Shown: positions 1 to 5,630 of the stretch, one piece after another
Numbering within the stretch: position 1 is the stretch's first letter
How the letters are laid out: the number at the start of each line of letters is the position of its first letter
From: Clostridiales bacterium UBA6386
GTDB taxonomy: Bacteria; Bacillota; Clostridia; Oscillospirales; Oscillospiraceae
NCBI GenBank assembly: GCA_002437585.1
Contig: DJQM01000050.1
Coordinates: 4,176-15,063 of the forward strand
Direction of reading: 5' to 3'
DNA: 10,888 bases
Translations under genes and position numbers: made by a program
The notes under the pieces: generated by a model
Database searches by the model: none
Told to the model about the DNA's origin: nothing
What the model saw: only the letters and a program-made list of their open reading frames with translations

Positions 1-366
1 GAGCCAGCCGATGCCGCCGCCCACGGCGGCGGTGCAGCGGAAGAACACGCCCTTCTCCTTCACCAGAGGCAGCAGCTCATCGTAGAAGGTGCAAACCAGA
101 GCCTTATTGGAGGTAACTACGTTCTTGCCCGCCTCGATTGCCGCCTTGACAAAGTCGAAGGCCGGATGCAGGCCGCCCATGGCCTCCACCACGGTGTCGA
201 TGGTCTCGTCATCGGTAATCGCCCGGATGTCCCGCACCGCCTGGGCGTCGGGCAGCTGAATGTCCTCCAGGCACAGAACCTTCTTCACCTGCATGTCCGA
301 ACGGTTTTCCGTGATTTCATAAACGCCCCGGCCGACTACGCCGAAGCCCAATAAACCGATATTCAT
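1..366 (-). CDS. hom: Homoserine dehydrogenase, N-terminal part (cut by window edge)
   Basis: Homoserine dehydrogenase reduces aspartate semialdehyde to homoserine with NAD(P)H, the branch step to threonine and methionine. Only the first 122 codons are present; the gene runs off the left edge. The translation begins MNIGLLGFGVVGRG, with the Rossmann dinucleotide loop GFGVVG at residues 7-12. It continues with EAMGGLHPA (about 61-69) and the conserved AGKNVVTSNKALV (about 79-91), where the TSNK lysine (88) lies at the active site in this family. The ATG at 364-366 has a strong ribosome-binding site, AGGAGG on the minus strand (375-380). It is divergent from thrC-thrB, which carries the next two steps, so the threonine pathway is clustered here. 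The ACT-type regulatory tail, if any, lies outside the window. The family call is secure. Confidence 0.95.
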   Translation of the reverse strand, partial: MNIGLLGFGVVGRGVYEITENRSDMQVKKVLCLEDIQLPDAQAVRDIRAITDDETIDTVVEAMGGLHPAFDFVKAAIEAGKNVVTSNKALVCTFYDELLPLVKEKGVFFRCTAAVGGGIGWL

Positions 367-455
367 AAAATAATCCTCCTAGTTTTGAAGGATTTCGGCA
401 GGATGCGCAAAGAAGCTGTAGCCAAGCCGAAAACACTTGCTTTTTAACAAAAAAC

Positions 456-484
456 AGTATATCATATACCCATCAAAAAAGCAA
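456..484 (-). promoter_or_regulatory. Sigma-A promoter for hom
   Basis: On the minus strand TTGCTT (479-484) is followed after 17 bases by TATACT (456-461). The -10 is preceded by TG (TGATATACT), an extended -10. It would give a leader of about 80 bases before hom. That leader contains a TTTCGGC (393-399) / GCCGAAA (426-432) pair of arms with a long loop, a weak structure of unknown value. Confidence 0.65.
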
Positions 485-501
485 CTGCATCAAAAAGCCA
501 A

Positions 502-535
502 GGTTTTTGTGAGATTTTTTCGGTTTTTGTGCAAT
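502..535 (+). promoter_or_regulatory. Probable thrC promoter overlapped by a 10-bp direct repeat
   Basis: TTGTGA (507-512), 17 bases, TGCAAT (530-535) is a plausible but imperfect sigma-A promoter reading toward thrC. GGTTTTTGTG occurs twice, at 502-511 and 522-531, exactly 20 bases (about two helical turns) apart. The copies overlap the -35 and -10 elements, as an activator or repressor site might. The regulator is unknown. Confidence 0.45.
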
Positions 536-584
536 TAGCAACAAGGAATTGGGCACTTTTTTAAGTACCCCAGGAGGTAAGACT

Positions 585-2030
585 ATGCGATACCATTCTA
601 CCCGAAACGAAACCGTCTTCGTGGACAGTGCCCAGGCCGTGCTGGAGGGTCTGGCTCCCGACGGCGGCCTGTATATGCCGGAAAGTCTGCCCGCCTTCGA
701 CTGGCGGGAGTGCCTGAAGGGCAGCTCCATTCAGATGTCCACCCGGATTCTGTCCGCTTTGCTTCCGGACATTCCCGATATGCCGGAGCTGGTACGCAGA
801 GCCTACACCGGAAAATTCGAGACCGAAGACCTGACCCCCACCGTTTCCGTAGGCGGCTTTACCGTGCTGGAGCTGTTCCGGGGTCCCACCTCCGCCTTCA
901 AGGACGTGGCACTTTCCATGCTGCCTCAGCTGCTCACCGCCGCCAAGAACCTCAAGGGGCAGAAAAAGGGCATTCTCATCCTCACCGCCACCTCCGGCGA
1001 CACCGGCAAGGCCGCTCTGGAGGGCTTCCGGGATGTGCCCGGCGTGCGCATCTGCGTGTTCTACCCCGACGGGGGCGTGTCCCAGGTCCAGCGGGCGCAG
1101 ATGGTGACCCAGGAGGGAAATAACGTGGCCGTCTGCGCCGTCCGGGGGAACTTCGACGATGCCCAGACCGGGGTGAAGAACATCTTCGCCGCCTGCCGGG
1201 GTCGTGACCTGCCCGTGGCTCTGTCCAGTGCCAATTCCATCAACATCGGCCGTCTGGCTCCCCAGATCATGTACTATTTCCGAGCTTACCGGGATCTTCT
1301 GGACGCAGGGAAAATCCGGCTGGGGGATGAAGTGAATTTCTCCGTTCCCACCGGAAACTTCGGCGACATTCTGGCAGGGTACCTGGCAAAGCTGCTGGGT
1401 CTGCCTGTGGGCACGCTCATCTGCGCCTCCAACGCCAACAACGTGCTGACGGACTTCATCCGCACCGGCACCTATGACCGCCGCCGTCCGCTGCTGAAGA
1501 CCACCTCCCCCTCTATGGACATTCTGGTGTCCTCCAACTTAGAGCGGCTATTGTACCTGCTCAGCGGGGACACCAGGCTGGTGGCAGAGCTGATGAAGGA
1601 GCTGAACACCCAGGGTGTTTACACCGTGCCCGCCCAGCTGCTGGAGAAGATTCAGGGTCAGTTCTGGGCTGCCTGCTGCGACGATGCCCGAGCCGCCGAG
1701 ATCATCGGCCGTGTCTACAAAGAGGACGGCTATCTGTGCGATCCTCACACCGCCTCCGGCTGGGCCGCCGCCGAGGATTATGTGGCGCAGACCGGCGACA
1801 AGAAACCCATGGTGGTGCTGTCCACCGCCTCCCCCTACAAGTTCCCCGCGGCGGTGCTTGCCGCCATCGGCGGCGACACCTCCGGCGACGAGTTCACCCA
1901 GATGACCCGGCTCAGCCAAATCACCGGCGTGCCCGTGCCCCGGAACCTGGCGTCTCTGCAAGGAAAGCCCGAAAAGCACACCGGGGTCATCGACAAGGAC
2001 AAGATGCTGAGCTTTGTCCTGAGCCTGTAA
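585..2030 (+). CDS. thrC: Threonine synthase
   Basis: A PLP enzyme that converts O-phosphohomoserine to threonine in the cytoplasm. The 481-residue protein has the usual order of motifs: the N-terminal segment typical of the longer threonine synthase class, GPTSAFKD (100-107) with the PLP Schiff-base lysine at 106, TSGDTG (136-141) binding the cofactor phosphate, SANSINIGRLAPQ (215-227), and PTGNFGD (255-261). The ATG at 585 is chosen because AGGAGG (572-577) sits 7 bases upstream. An in-frame TTG at 549 has no such site and would add 12 residues unlike the family. thrB begins 11 bases after the stop, so the two genes form an operon in which ThrB makes the substrate of ThrC. Leucine is nearly always CTG, like the neighbouring thrB. 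Confidence 0.96.
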   Translation: MRYHSTRNETVFVDSAQAVLEGLAPDGGLYMPESLPAFDWRECLKGSSIQMSTRILSALLPDIPDMPELVRRAYTGKFETEDLTPTVSVGGFTVLELFRGPTSAFKDVALSMLPQLLTAAKNLKGQKKGILILTATSGDTGKAALEGFRDVPGVRICVFYPDGGVSQVQRAQMVTQEGNNVAVCAVRGNFDDAQTGVKNIFAACRGRDLPVALSSANSINIGRLAPQIMYYFRAYRDLLDAGKIRLGDEVNFSVPTGNFGDILAGYLAKLLGLPVGTLICASNANNVLTDFIRTGTYDRRRPLLKTTSPSMDILVSSNLERLLYLLSGDTRLVAELMKELNTQGVYTVPAQLLEKIQGQFWAACCDDARAAEIIGRVYKEDGYLCDPHTASGWAAAEDYVAQTGDKKPMVVLSTASPYKFPAAVLAAIGGDTSGDEFTQMTRLSQITGVPVPRNLASLQGKPEKHTGVIDKDKMLSFVLSL

Positions 2031-2041
2031 GGGAGAACGCC

Positions 2042-2932
2042 ATGAAACGAGTTACCGTCCGCGTTCCCGCCACCACCGCCAACTTAGGGCCGGGCTTTGA
2101 CGCCTTCGGCTGCGCCCTGAGCCTGTATACCGACGTGACCTTCGAGGAAACAGCGGAAGGCCTGGAGATCACCGGCTGTGACGAGGCCTACACCGGCCCG
2201 GACAATCTGGCCTACACCGCCTACTGCGCGGTGCTGAACACCCTGAGCGAGGAAGTCCGTGGGGTGAAAATCCACATTGACGCTCACATTCCCATCTGCA
2301 GAGGGTTAGGCTCCTCCGCCGCCCTGCTGGTGGCCGGCGCCATGGGAGCCAATGTGCTCCACGGCAGCAGGCTGTCCACCCAGGGCCTTCTGAACATCAC
2401 CAACGCCATGGAGGGTCATCCGGACAACCTGGCTCCGGCCTTCTACGGCGGTCTCACCGCCTCCATGGTGGACGGCGGTCTGCCGGTGTGCGTCAGCTTC
2501 CCCCTGCATCCGGGCTGGGAATTTCTGGCTCTGGTTCCGGAATTCAGTCTGTCCACCAGTCTGGCTCGTTCGGTGCTGCCGGAGCAGGTGAACCGGGCGG
2601 ATGCCATCTACAATATCTCCCACGGCGCATTGGTACTTAAGGCTCTGGAGCTGGGAGACGAGAAGCTCCTGCGCACGGCCATGCAGGACAGGCTCCACCA
2701 GAAGTACCGGAAGAGCCTGATCCCGGATTACGAGAAAATCGAGGCTCTGGTTCGCACCATCGGGGCGGGCTTCTGCCTGTCCGGTGCGGGGCCAACCCTT
2801 CTGTGCGTCACCCGGAACCCGGGGCTGGAGGAAAAGCTTGCCAAGAAGCTGGATGCCATCACCGACCACACCTGGCAGATGCTTCCGCTGCATGTGGAGT
2901 TCCAGGGCGCTCACGTTCTCAATGCGCAATAA
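2042..2932 (+). CDS. thrB: Homoserine kinase
   Basis: A GHMP-family kinase that phosphorylates homoserine with ATP to give the substrate of threonine synthase. The 296-residue protein starts MKRVTVRVPATTANLGPGFD, with the homoserine-kinase signature PATTANLGPGFD (9-20). The ATP-binding GHMP loop is PICRGLGSSAA (84-94), followed by EGHPDN (124-129). The C-terminal GHMP motif is GAGFCLSGAGPTLL. Its length is typical. The ATG at 2042 is preceded by GGGAG (2031-2035), directly after the thrC stop, so translation is probably coupled. A much longer in-frame open stretch upstream lies inside thrC and is not part of the gene. The operon ends at the hairpin just downstream. Confidence 0.96.
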   Translation: MKRVTVRVPATTANLGPGFDAFGCALSLYTDVTFEETAEGLEITGCDEAYTGPDNLAYTAYCAVLNTLSEEVRGVKIHIDAHIPICRGLGSSAALLVAGAMGANVLHGSRLSTQGLLNITNAMEGHPDNLAPAFYGGLTASMVDGGLPVCVSFPLHPGWEFLALVPEFSLSTSLARSVLPEQVNRADAIYNISHGALVLKALELGDEKLLRTAMQDRLHQKYRKSLIPDYEKIEALVRTIGAGFCLSGAGPTLLCVTRNPGLEEKLAKKLDAITDHTWQMLPLHVEFQGAHVLNAQ

Positions 2933-2954
2933 CCGGGAAAACCGGCATAAAAAG

Positions 2955-2980
2955 CGGGCGGCCATTGGCCGCCCGTATCG
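2955..2980 (+). terminator. Hairpin terminator of thrC-thrB
   Basis: A perfect 9-bp stem (CGGGCGGCC, 2955-2963; GGCCGCCCG, 2967-2975) with a 3-base loop starts 23 bases after the thrB stop. The T tract after it (TATCGTATTTC) is interrupted, so termination may be partial. Confidence 0.65.
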
Positions 2981-3008
2981 TATTTCTTCACAGCACTTGA
3001 ATCGATGC

Positions 3009-3031
3009 TGTCATTGCGAACAAGTGTGCGC
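3009..3031 (+). repeat. Partial TGTCATTGCGA repeat (copy A)
   Basis: TGTCATTGCGAACAAGTGTG starts at 3009 and matches the first half of copy D read in reverse (TGTCATTGCGAACCAGT). The second half (GTGGCAATCC) is missing, so this copy is truncated. Confidence 0.6.
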
Positions 3032-3043
3032 CCGGATAGAGAG

Positions 3044-3311
3044 TGTCATTGCGAGCCAGTGCGCACACTGGCGTGGCAATCCGTACCCCTGCCTTCCCCC
3101 GCGGGGAAGGTGGCACGGCACAGCCGTGACGGATGAGGGCAAAAACGTAAAGCGACCTTATCCGCCCTCCGGGCACCTATACATTATTGTTATTGTGCAA
3201 TTGCCACTGGCAATTGTTAAATTTGAATTCGCTGCGCGGAGCACCACTCCTCTCAGGAGAAGGCTTGGGTTACGGATTGCCACGTCGGCCGCTGGCCTCC
3301 TCGCAATGACA
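3044..3311. mobile_element. MITE-like element with about 75-bp imperfect terminal inverted repeats
   Basis: The left end (3044 onward) and the right end (3311 backward) begin with the same 12 bases, TGTCATTGCGAG. A variable hairpin follows, then GTGGCAATCCGTA is identical in both (left 3072-3084; right 3271-3283, in reverse complement). After that both read CCC..GCCTTC.CC, a second hairpin and GTGG.(A/G)C. The middle holds a CAATTGCC-ACT-GGCAATTG palindrome (3198-3216). No protein is encoded. The structure fits a non-autonomous element or a large folded RNA/DNA repeat; the mobilising enzyme cannot be told from this window. I recognise similar TCATTGCGA...GGCAATCC and CCTTCCCC..GGGGAAGG segments as common intergenic repeats of gut Clostridia (from memory, not searched). 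Confidence 0.6.
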
Positions 3312-3342
3312 TGCGTGATTCAATAGTTCCCGGAATGTTTCG

Positions 3343-3382
3343 GGGATTGCCACACCAGTCTGCGGACTGGTTCGCAATGACA
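3343..3382 (-). repeat. TGTCATTGCGA repeat (copy D)
   Basis: Reverse-complement copy running GGGATTGCCACACCAGTC, then TGCG, then GACTGGTTCGCAATGACA, with a 6-bp inner stem CCAGTC/GACTGG. It faces copy A at 3009, so copies A and D form an outer inverted pair around the 3044-3311 element. Between 3383 and 3435 I see nothing further. Confidence 0.65.
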
Positions 3383-3435
3383 CGGTTTTCGGCAGGCTGG
3401 CCGGTAGAGCTGGCCGTTTCACATTTACAGAATTT

Positions 3436-3461
3436 AGGCCCGCTGCGATCGCAACGGGCCT
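3436..3461 (-). terminator. Hairpin downstream of thiT
   Basis: The 26-base near-palindrome AGGCCCGC-TGCGATCGCA-ACGGGCCT lies 10 bases beyond the thiT stop and forms an 11-bp stem with one G-T pair and a GATC loop. It is placed as a terminator, but the minus-strand sequence after it (AAATTCTG) lacks a T run, so it may work mainly as an RNA 3'-end stabiliser. Confidence 0.5.
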
Positions 3462-3471
3462 TTGGTGTTTC

Positions 3472-4023
3472 TTATTTCAGGTCTTCGCCGGTGATGTACT
3501 TCTTGGCGGGGGTCTTCATCAGGATGATGCCCACCACCAGGATCACCAGCATGTCGGGCAGCATGTACGCGCCGTTGTACAGAGCGGAATAGACCCAGGG
3601 GGTGGTCATGGTCATGTGGAAGAAGGTCTCCGGCATGTACTCAGCCCAGATGGTCGCACCCACAACGTAATGCACCAGGAACCGAGCCACGCAGGCAACG
3701 ACGGTTGCGGGGACGAACCTGCCCCGGAACAGACCCGCCAGGCCAAGCACGGTGTAGGCCACGAGGAAGTCGCCCAGGATGCTCTGCCAACCGATGGCGA
3801 TGCCGCCCTCAAAGAGGGTCTGGAACACGGCGTGGGCAAAGGACACCACGAGTCCTGGGCCGAAGCCCCAGCGGACGCAGAACAGGATGATGGGCAGCAT
3901 GGCCAGATCCACGGAGCCGCCCCAGGGCATTTTGTACAGGGGCAGGAAGCTCAGGATCTCCGCCAGAGCGATGCACAGCGCGCCCTCGGTGAGCATGCGC
4001 ACTTTGCGATGGGAATGGTTCAT
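3472..4023 (-). CDS. thiT: Thiamine-specific ECF transporter S component
   Basis: The substrate-binding membrane subunit of an energy-coupling-factor transporter; it imports thiamine together with the shared EcfA/A'/T module encoded elsewhere. The 183-residue protein is almost entirely hydrophobic with about six membrane segments. It carries the ThiT-type features KMPWGGSVDLAMLP (about 31-44), GATIWAEYMPETFF and SALYNGAYMLPD, regions that in characterised ThiT proteins line the thiamine pocket. The ATG at 4021-4023 follows GGAGGT (minus strand, 4031-4036) by 7 bases. A longer reading frame upstream runs through the riboswitch and is not used. The TPP riboswitch directly upstream independently supports the thiamine assignment. 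No ecfA/T genes are adjacent, as is usual for group II ECF systems. Confidence 0.93.
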   Translation of the reverse strand: MNHSHRKVRMLTEGALCIALAEILSFLPLYKMPWGGSVDLAMLPIILFCVRWGFGPGLVVSFAHAVFQTLFEGGIAIGWQSILGDFLVAYTVLGLAGLFRGRFVPATVVACVARFLVHYVVGATIWAEYMPETFFHMTMTTPWVYSALYNGAYMLPDMLVILVVGIILMKTPAKKYITGEDLK

Positions 4024-4041
4024 AGAGAATACCTCCGAAAC

Positions 4042-4080
4042 AAAAAATCGCACTGCAAACCCGTCCAGGTGCAATGCGAT
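4042..4080 (-). terminator. Riboswitch-controlled attenuator terminator in the thiT leader
   Basis: On the minus strand ATCGCATTGCA (4070-4080) pairs with TGCAGTGCGAT (4047-4057) in an 11-bp stem with one G-T pair, followed by a run of T (4042-4047). It lies between the TPP aptamer and the thiT ribosome-binding site. Premature termination when TPP is bound is the expected mechanism. Confidence 0.85.
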
Positions 4081-4101
4081 TACCAACAGGTGGTATTCTG
4101 C

Positions 4102-4192
4102 CTTTCCCTCCGACGGTACGAACCGTATCAGGTACACGGGTCAGAGCCTGTCGCTCTATCTCAGCCGGAAATGCCGGCTCCCCGAAGACGTA
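4102..4192 (-). ncRNA. TPP riboswitch (THI element)
   Basis: The minus strand shows the canonical THI-box blocks in order: CTTCGGGGAGCC, the P3 stem AGCCGG/CCGGCT closed by CTGAGA, an AGAG/CTCT hairpin, GACCCGTGTACCTGAT, the ACGG..ACCGT stem and CGGAGGGAA (ending about 4103). The CUGAGA and ACCUGAU..GGAGGGAA segments are the pyrimidine- and pyrophosphate-binding halves in this class. With the terminator at 4042-4080 it makes a transcription-off switch for thiT when thiamine pyrophosphate is plentiful. Confidence 0.92.
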
Positions 4193-4211
4193 TCTGCTAT
4201 GCGTTGGGACG

Positions 4212-4240
4212 ATTATAACCCATCGGCGGGGAAATGTCAA
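4212..4240 (-). promoter_or_regulatory. Consensus sigma-A promoter of thiT
   Basis: Minus strand TTGACA (4235-4240), 17 bases, TATAAT (4212-4217), a perfect consensus. It lies about 20 bases upstream of the riboswitch aptamer. The -35 hexamer sits in the middle of a 14-bp perfect inverted repeat (4224-4253). Confidence 0.88.
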
Positions 4241-4260
4241 CATTTCCCCGCCGCTTTTTG
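4224..4260. repeat. Perfect 14-bp inverted repeat spanning the thiT -35 element
   Basis: CGGCGGGGAAATGT (4224-4237) and ACATTTCCCCGCCG (4240-4253) are exact reverse complements separated by CA. On the plus strand a T5 tract follows (4255-4259), so it could act as a rightward terminator. On the minus strand it covers the thiT -35 and could be an operator. It may serve both roles. Confidence 0.7.
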
Positions 4261-4298
4261 AAATTGCCCCAAAAGTCGCCGCATCCGCGGCAGAGCAG

Positions 4299-4327
4299 TT
4301 GACAAATCGGCAAAATCGTGCTATCGT
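4299..4327 (+). promoter_or_regulatory. Promoter for a putative antisense antitoxin RNA
   Basis: TTGACA (4299-4304), 17 bases, TATCGT (4322-4327) preceded by TGC, i.e. an extended -10. It reads right into the 3' end of the small toxin gene on the other strand. No plus-strand protein gene lies downstream before the hairpin at 4375-4420, which suggests a small-RNA promoter. Confidence 0.6.
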
Positions 4328-4333
4328 AAAAGC

Positions 4334-4426
4334 ACAGGGTGCCGCCAGCAGGACGGCTCCCCCAAAGATCAGTTAAGAAGAGATAACCGTGGCTTTGGAA
4401 GAGGACGGTTATCTCTTCTTATTATT
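4334..4426 (+). ncRNA. Putative antisense RNA antitoxin (type I)
   Basis: Inferred RNA of about 90 bases, from the start site expected after the 4299-4327 promoter to just past the 16-bp hairpin at 4375-4420. It would be complementary to the last codons and the 3' tail of the toxin mRNA, the 3'-overlap arrangement known for Bacillus txpA/ratA and bsrG/SR4. The ends are estimated from the motifs. Confidence 0.5.
4375..4426. terminator. Shared bidirectional terminator of toxin and antisense RNA
   Basis: AAGAAGAGATAACCGT (4375-4390) and ACGGTTATCTCTTCTT (4405-4420) form a perfect 16-bp stem with a 14-base loop. The stop codon of the small toxin gene (4409-4411) lies inside the stem. The plus side is followed by ATTATTT; on the minus strand the 3' arm itself ends in TCTCTTCTT. 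Confidence 0.7.
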
Positions 4427-4498
4427 TGCCTGGAGAACCAGGGCAATGGCAGCAGTAATGACCATGCAGAATTGAAAAATTCCTTCCCATGTAACCAT
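4409..4498 (-). CDS. Small hydrophobic peptide, probable type I (holin-like) toxin
   Basis: A 29-residue peptide starting MVTWEGIFQFCMV, with one membrane segment (about residues 6-23, GIFQFCMVITAAIALVLQ) and a basic tail NNKKR. The MVT(W/Y)E start, single helix and lysine-rich end resemble the 'putative holin-like toxin' peptides of Firmicutes, which insert into the cell's own membrane. The ATG (4496-4498) has a near-perfect ribosome-binding site, AAAGGGGGTGA (SD core 4506-4513), 7 bases upstream. That site can be locked in a hairpin, and an antisense promoter faces the gene. A promoter of its own is not obvious: only weak candidates lie at 4600-4640, so it may be expressed by read-through from the repressor-protease operon. 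The gene is shorter than usual annotation cut-offs. Peptide and site are clearly visible; the toxin function is inferred. Confidence 0.68.
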   Translation of the reverse strand: MVTWEGIFQFCMVITAAIALVLQANNKKR

Positions 4499-4505
4499 AA
4501 CCGTC

Positions 4506-4565
4506 ACCCCCTTTCTGTACTGAAGGGGGTAAAAGAAGAGACTATCACCCCCGAAGAATCGGGGG
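4506..4565 (-). promoter_or_regulatory. Toxin mRNA leader with hairpin hiding the ribosome-binding site
   Basis: On the mRNA, ACCCCCTT (4523-4530) can pair over 8 bp with AAGGGGGT (4506-4513), the toxin Shine-Dalgarno, leaving a 9-base loop. Just upstream is a second stem, CCCCCGA/TCGGGGG (plus-strand arms 4548-4554 and 4559-4565, loop AGAA). Its GGGGGTGA copies the SD and could compete for the same ACCCCC, so two alternative folds are possible. Confidence 0.55.
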
Positions 4566-4630
4566 AACCGCCTGCCGGGGTGCTGGCAGCACCACGTTCA
4601 GGATCGCACATTATTCGGCAAATTGCAAGA

Positions 4631-4679
4631 AAAAAGCGGAGGATGCCACCCAGGCGCGCAGTGGTACCCTCCGCTTTTT
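4631..4679 (-). terminator. Terminator of the repressor-protease operon
   Basis: A perfect 12-bp stem (AAAAAGCGGAGG, 4631-4642; CCTCCGCTTTTT, 4668-4679) starts 6 bases after the metalloprotease stop and carries T runs on both strands, so it can stop transcription from either side. A smaller inner CCAC/GTGG pairing is possible. Confidence 0.88.
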
Positions 4680-4684
4680 CTCTA

Positions 4685-5113
4685 TCAAAAATACAGCTCC
4701 GTGGCCAGATTCCCGTGGACGTACAGGCAAACGGCCTTCCGGACGAACTCCTCCGTCACGTCGAACCGCTCCGCCAGCTCCCACAGCTCCGTGCAGCCCT
4801 CGGCCACCGCCTGATCCAGATCGTCCACCGGAATCAGGTTCTGGACTGCCCACCTGTCCGCCTGATTTTCGTGCCGCTGACGGCAGTCCACCGCCGTGTT
4901 CCGGCTGTAAAAGCTGCCGGTGAAGCAGTGACCCAGCTCATGCCCCAGGTGAACCCGCTCCAGGGCGCCGCCGTCCAGCACCCCCGGATCCATGCCGATG
5001 CTGCACTGCCCCCATTCGTCCATAATGGACATGGAACCGGTATTGGGAAGGGAAAACCGGATGACCCCAATATTCTCTTTTTCCGCAAGAGCGTACAGCA
5101 TCGGAATGTCCAT
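4685..5113 (-). CDS. ImmA/IrrE-type zinc metallopeptidase
   Basis: A 142-residue protein of the ImmA/IrrE (M78, formerly DUF955) family. It has the zinc motif HELGH at residues 58-62 and the downstream ligand region HENQADRWA, with the third ligand probably E82. In ICEBs1, ImmA cleaves the ImmR repressor, and in Deinococcus IrrE cleaves DdrO, in both cases releasing repressed promoters. Here the gene starts 2 bases after the stop of an Xre repressor, and its ribosome-binding site (AAGGAG, near 5119-5124) overlaps the end of that gene. The two proteins are therefore co-translated and the repressor is its likely substrate. It is short for the family but complete around the catalytic core; the C-terminal part (about 95-142) is helical. 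Substrate and trigger cannot be seen from sequence. Confidence 0.88.
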   Translation of the reverse strand: MDIPMLYALAEKENIGVIRFSLPNTGSMSIMDEWGQCSIGMDPGVLDGGALERVHLGHELGHCFTGSFYSRNTAVDCRQRHENQADRWAVQNLIPVDDLDQAVAEGCTELWELAERFDVTEEFVRKAVCLYVHGNLATELYF

Positions 5114-5115
5114 AG

Positions 5116-5454
5116 CTACTCCTTCTTCTCCGCCTCCCGCTGCCGGACAAAGGCGGCAAACTGCTTCACCTCCTCGTACATGGCGTCGGTGATTTCCCCG
5201 TCGCCGCCGAAGAGCGCGAACTTGATTTCCTCGTCACTGACCTGTCTGCCAGCAGCTTCCGGCTCCTTGCCGCAGAGCAGGTAGTCCGTTGTTACCCCCA
5301 GGTAGGCAGCCAGCTTCCCGGCGGTGGTGCCGTTGGGCTTGCCCCCGGCCTTCCACTTGGCCACCGCGCTGCGGTTCAGCCCCACGTCCTCGCAGGCCCG
5401 GTACACACTGACTCCCTTTTTCTTGCACAAAGTCTGGAATCTGTCAAAAAACAC
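5116..5454 (-). CDS. Xre-family transcriptional repressor (ImmR-like)
   Basis: A 112-residue protein with an N-terminal lambda-repressor-like helix-turn-helix (about 6-62: FQTLCKKKGVSVYRAC, DVGLNRSAVAKWK, LAAYLGVTTDYLL). The acidic C-terminal segment contains IKFALFGGDGEITDAMYEEV (about 77-96) and FAAFVRQREAEKKE, a tail I associate with many small Firmicutes Xre repressors. The start is GTG at 5452-5454, preceded by a G-rich site GAGGGGGG (5461-5468). The gene is followed at once by the metallopeptidase. It probably binds the four TACTWWAGTA sites in the 5493-5630 intergenic region, controlling both its own promoter and that of the divergent Spo0A-type gene. DNA target and cleavage by the protease are inferred. 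Confidence 0.88.
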   Translation of the reverse strand: MFFDRFQTLCKKKGVSVYRACEDVGLNRSAVAKWKAGGKPNGTTAGKLAAYLGVTTDYLLCGKEPEAAGRQVSDEEIKFALFGGDGEITDAMYEEVKQFAAFVRQREAEKKE

Positions 5455-5492
5455 AAAGTGCCCCCCTCACCGTTGTGCAATTCGCAGAAGAA

Positions 5493-5630
5493 TACTTTTG
5501 TAGCTATTTCTCTATTGACAAGCTACTAAAGTAGTGCTACAATGCGTCCGTGAGATTACTTTAGTATTCTTCTCCATCTATATTCTTTTCATTGCACGGA
5601 AATATTGTAGCATAGCAGAATACTAAAGTC
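5493..5630. promoter_or_regulatory. Array of four TACTWWAGTA operator-like palindromes
   Basis: TACTTTTGTA (5493-5502), TACTAAAGTA (5524-5533), TACTTTAGTA (5557-5566) and TACTAAAGTC (5621-5630). Starts are 31, 33 and 64 bases apart, about 3, 3 and 6 helical turns, so all four face the same side of the helix. Thirteen-base copies AGAATACTAAAGT (5617-5629) and its exact reverse complement (5558-5570) extend sites 3 and 4. Site 2 lies within the rightward promoter spacer; site 4 overlaps the leftward -35. This is a strong candidate for cooperative repressor binding and looping. Confidence 0.75.
5515..5543 (+). promoter_or_regulatory. Near-consensus promoter for the orphan Spo0A-type gene
   Basis: TTGACA (5515-5520), 17 bases, TACAAT (5538-5543). 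Operator site 2 (5524-5533) fills the spacer, so bound repressor would exclude RNA polymerase. The start near 5550 gives a leader of about 185 bases before the gene at 5736. Confidence 0.85.

Noticed and set aside
549..584. TTG start for thrC adding 12 residues
   Set aside because: No ribosome-binding site near 549, whereas the ATG at 585 has AGGAGG 7 bases upstream and the family-like start MRYHSTR.
367..584. T-box or amino-acid riboswitch between hom and thrC
   Set aside because: No T-box core sequence, no peptide rich in threonine codons and no terminator/antiterminator pair could be seen.
3009..3382. Possible CRISPR array in the repeated TCATTGCGA segments
   Set aside because: Copies are in both orientations, unevenly spaced, few and internally palindromic with variable cores; there are no uniform spacers and no cas genes.
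4024..4137. Longer N-terminus for ThiT reading through the leader
   Set aside because: It would overlap the attenuator terminator and part of the TPP aptamer; ATG 4021-4023 has its own GGAGGT.
4472..5284. Plus-strand 270-codon open frame across the protease and repressor genes
   Set aside because: It crosses two terminator hairpins and two well-supported minus-strand genes, and its translation is low-complexity; judged a shadow.
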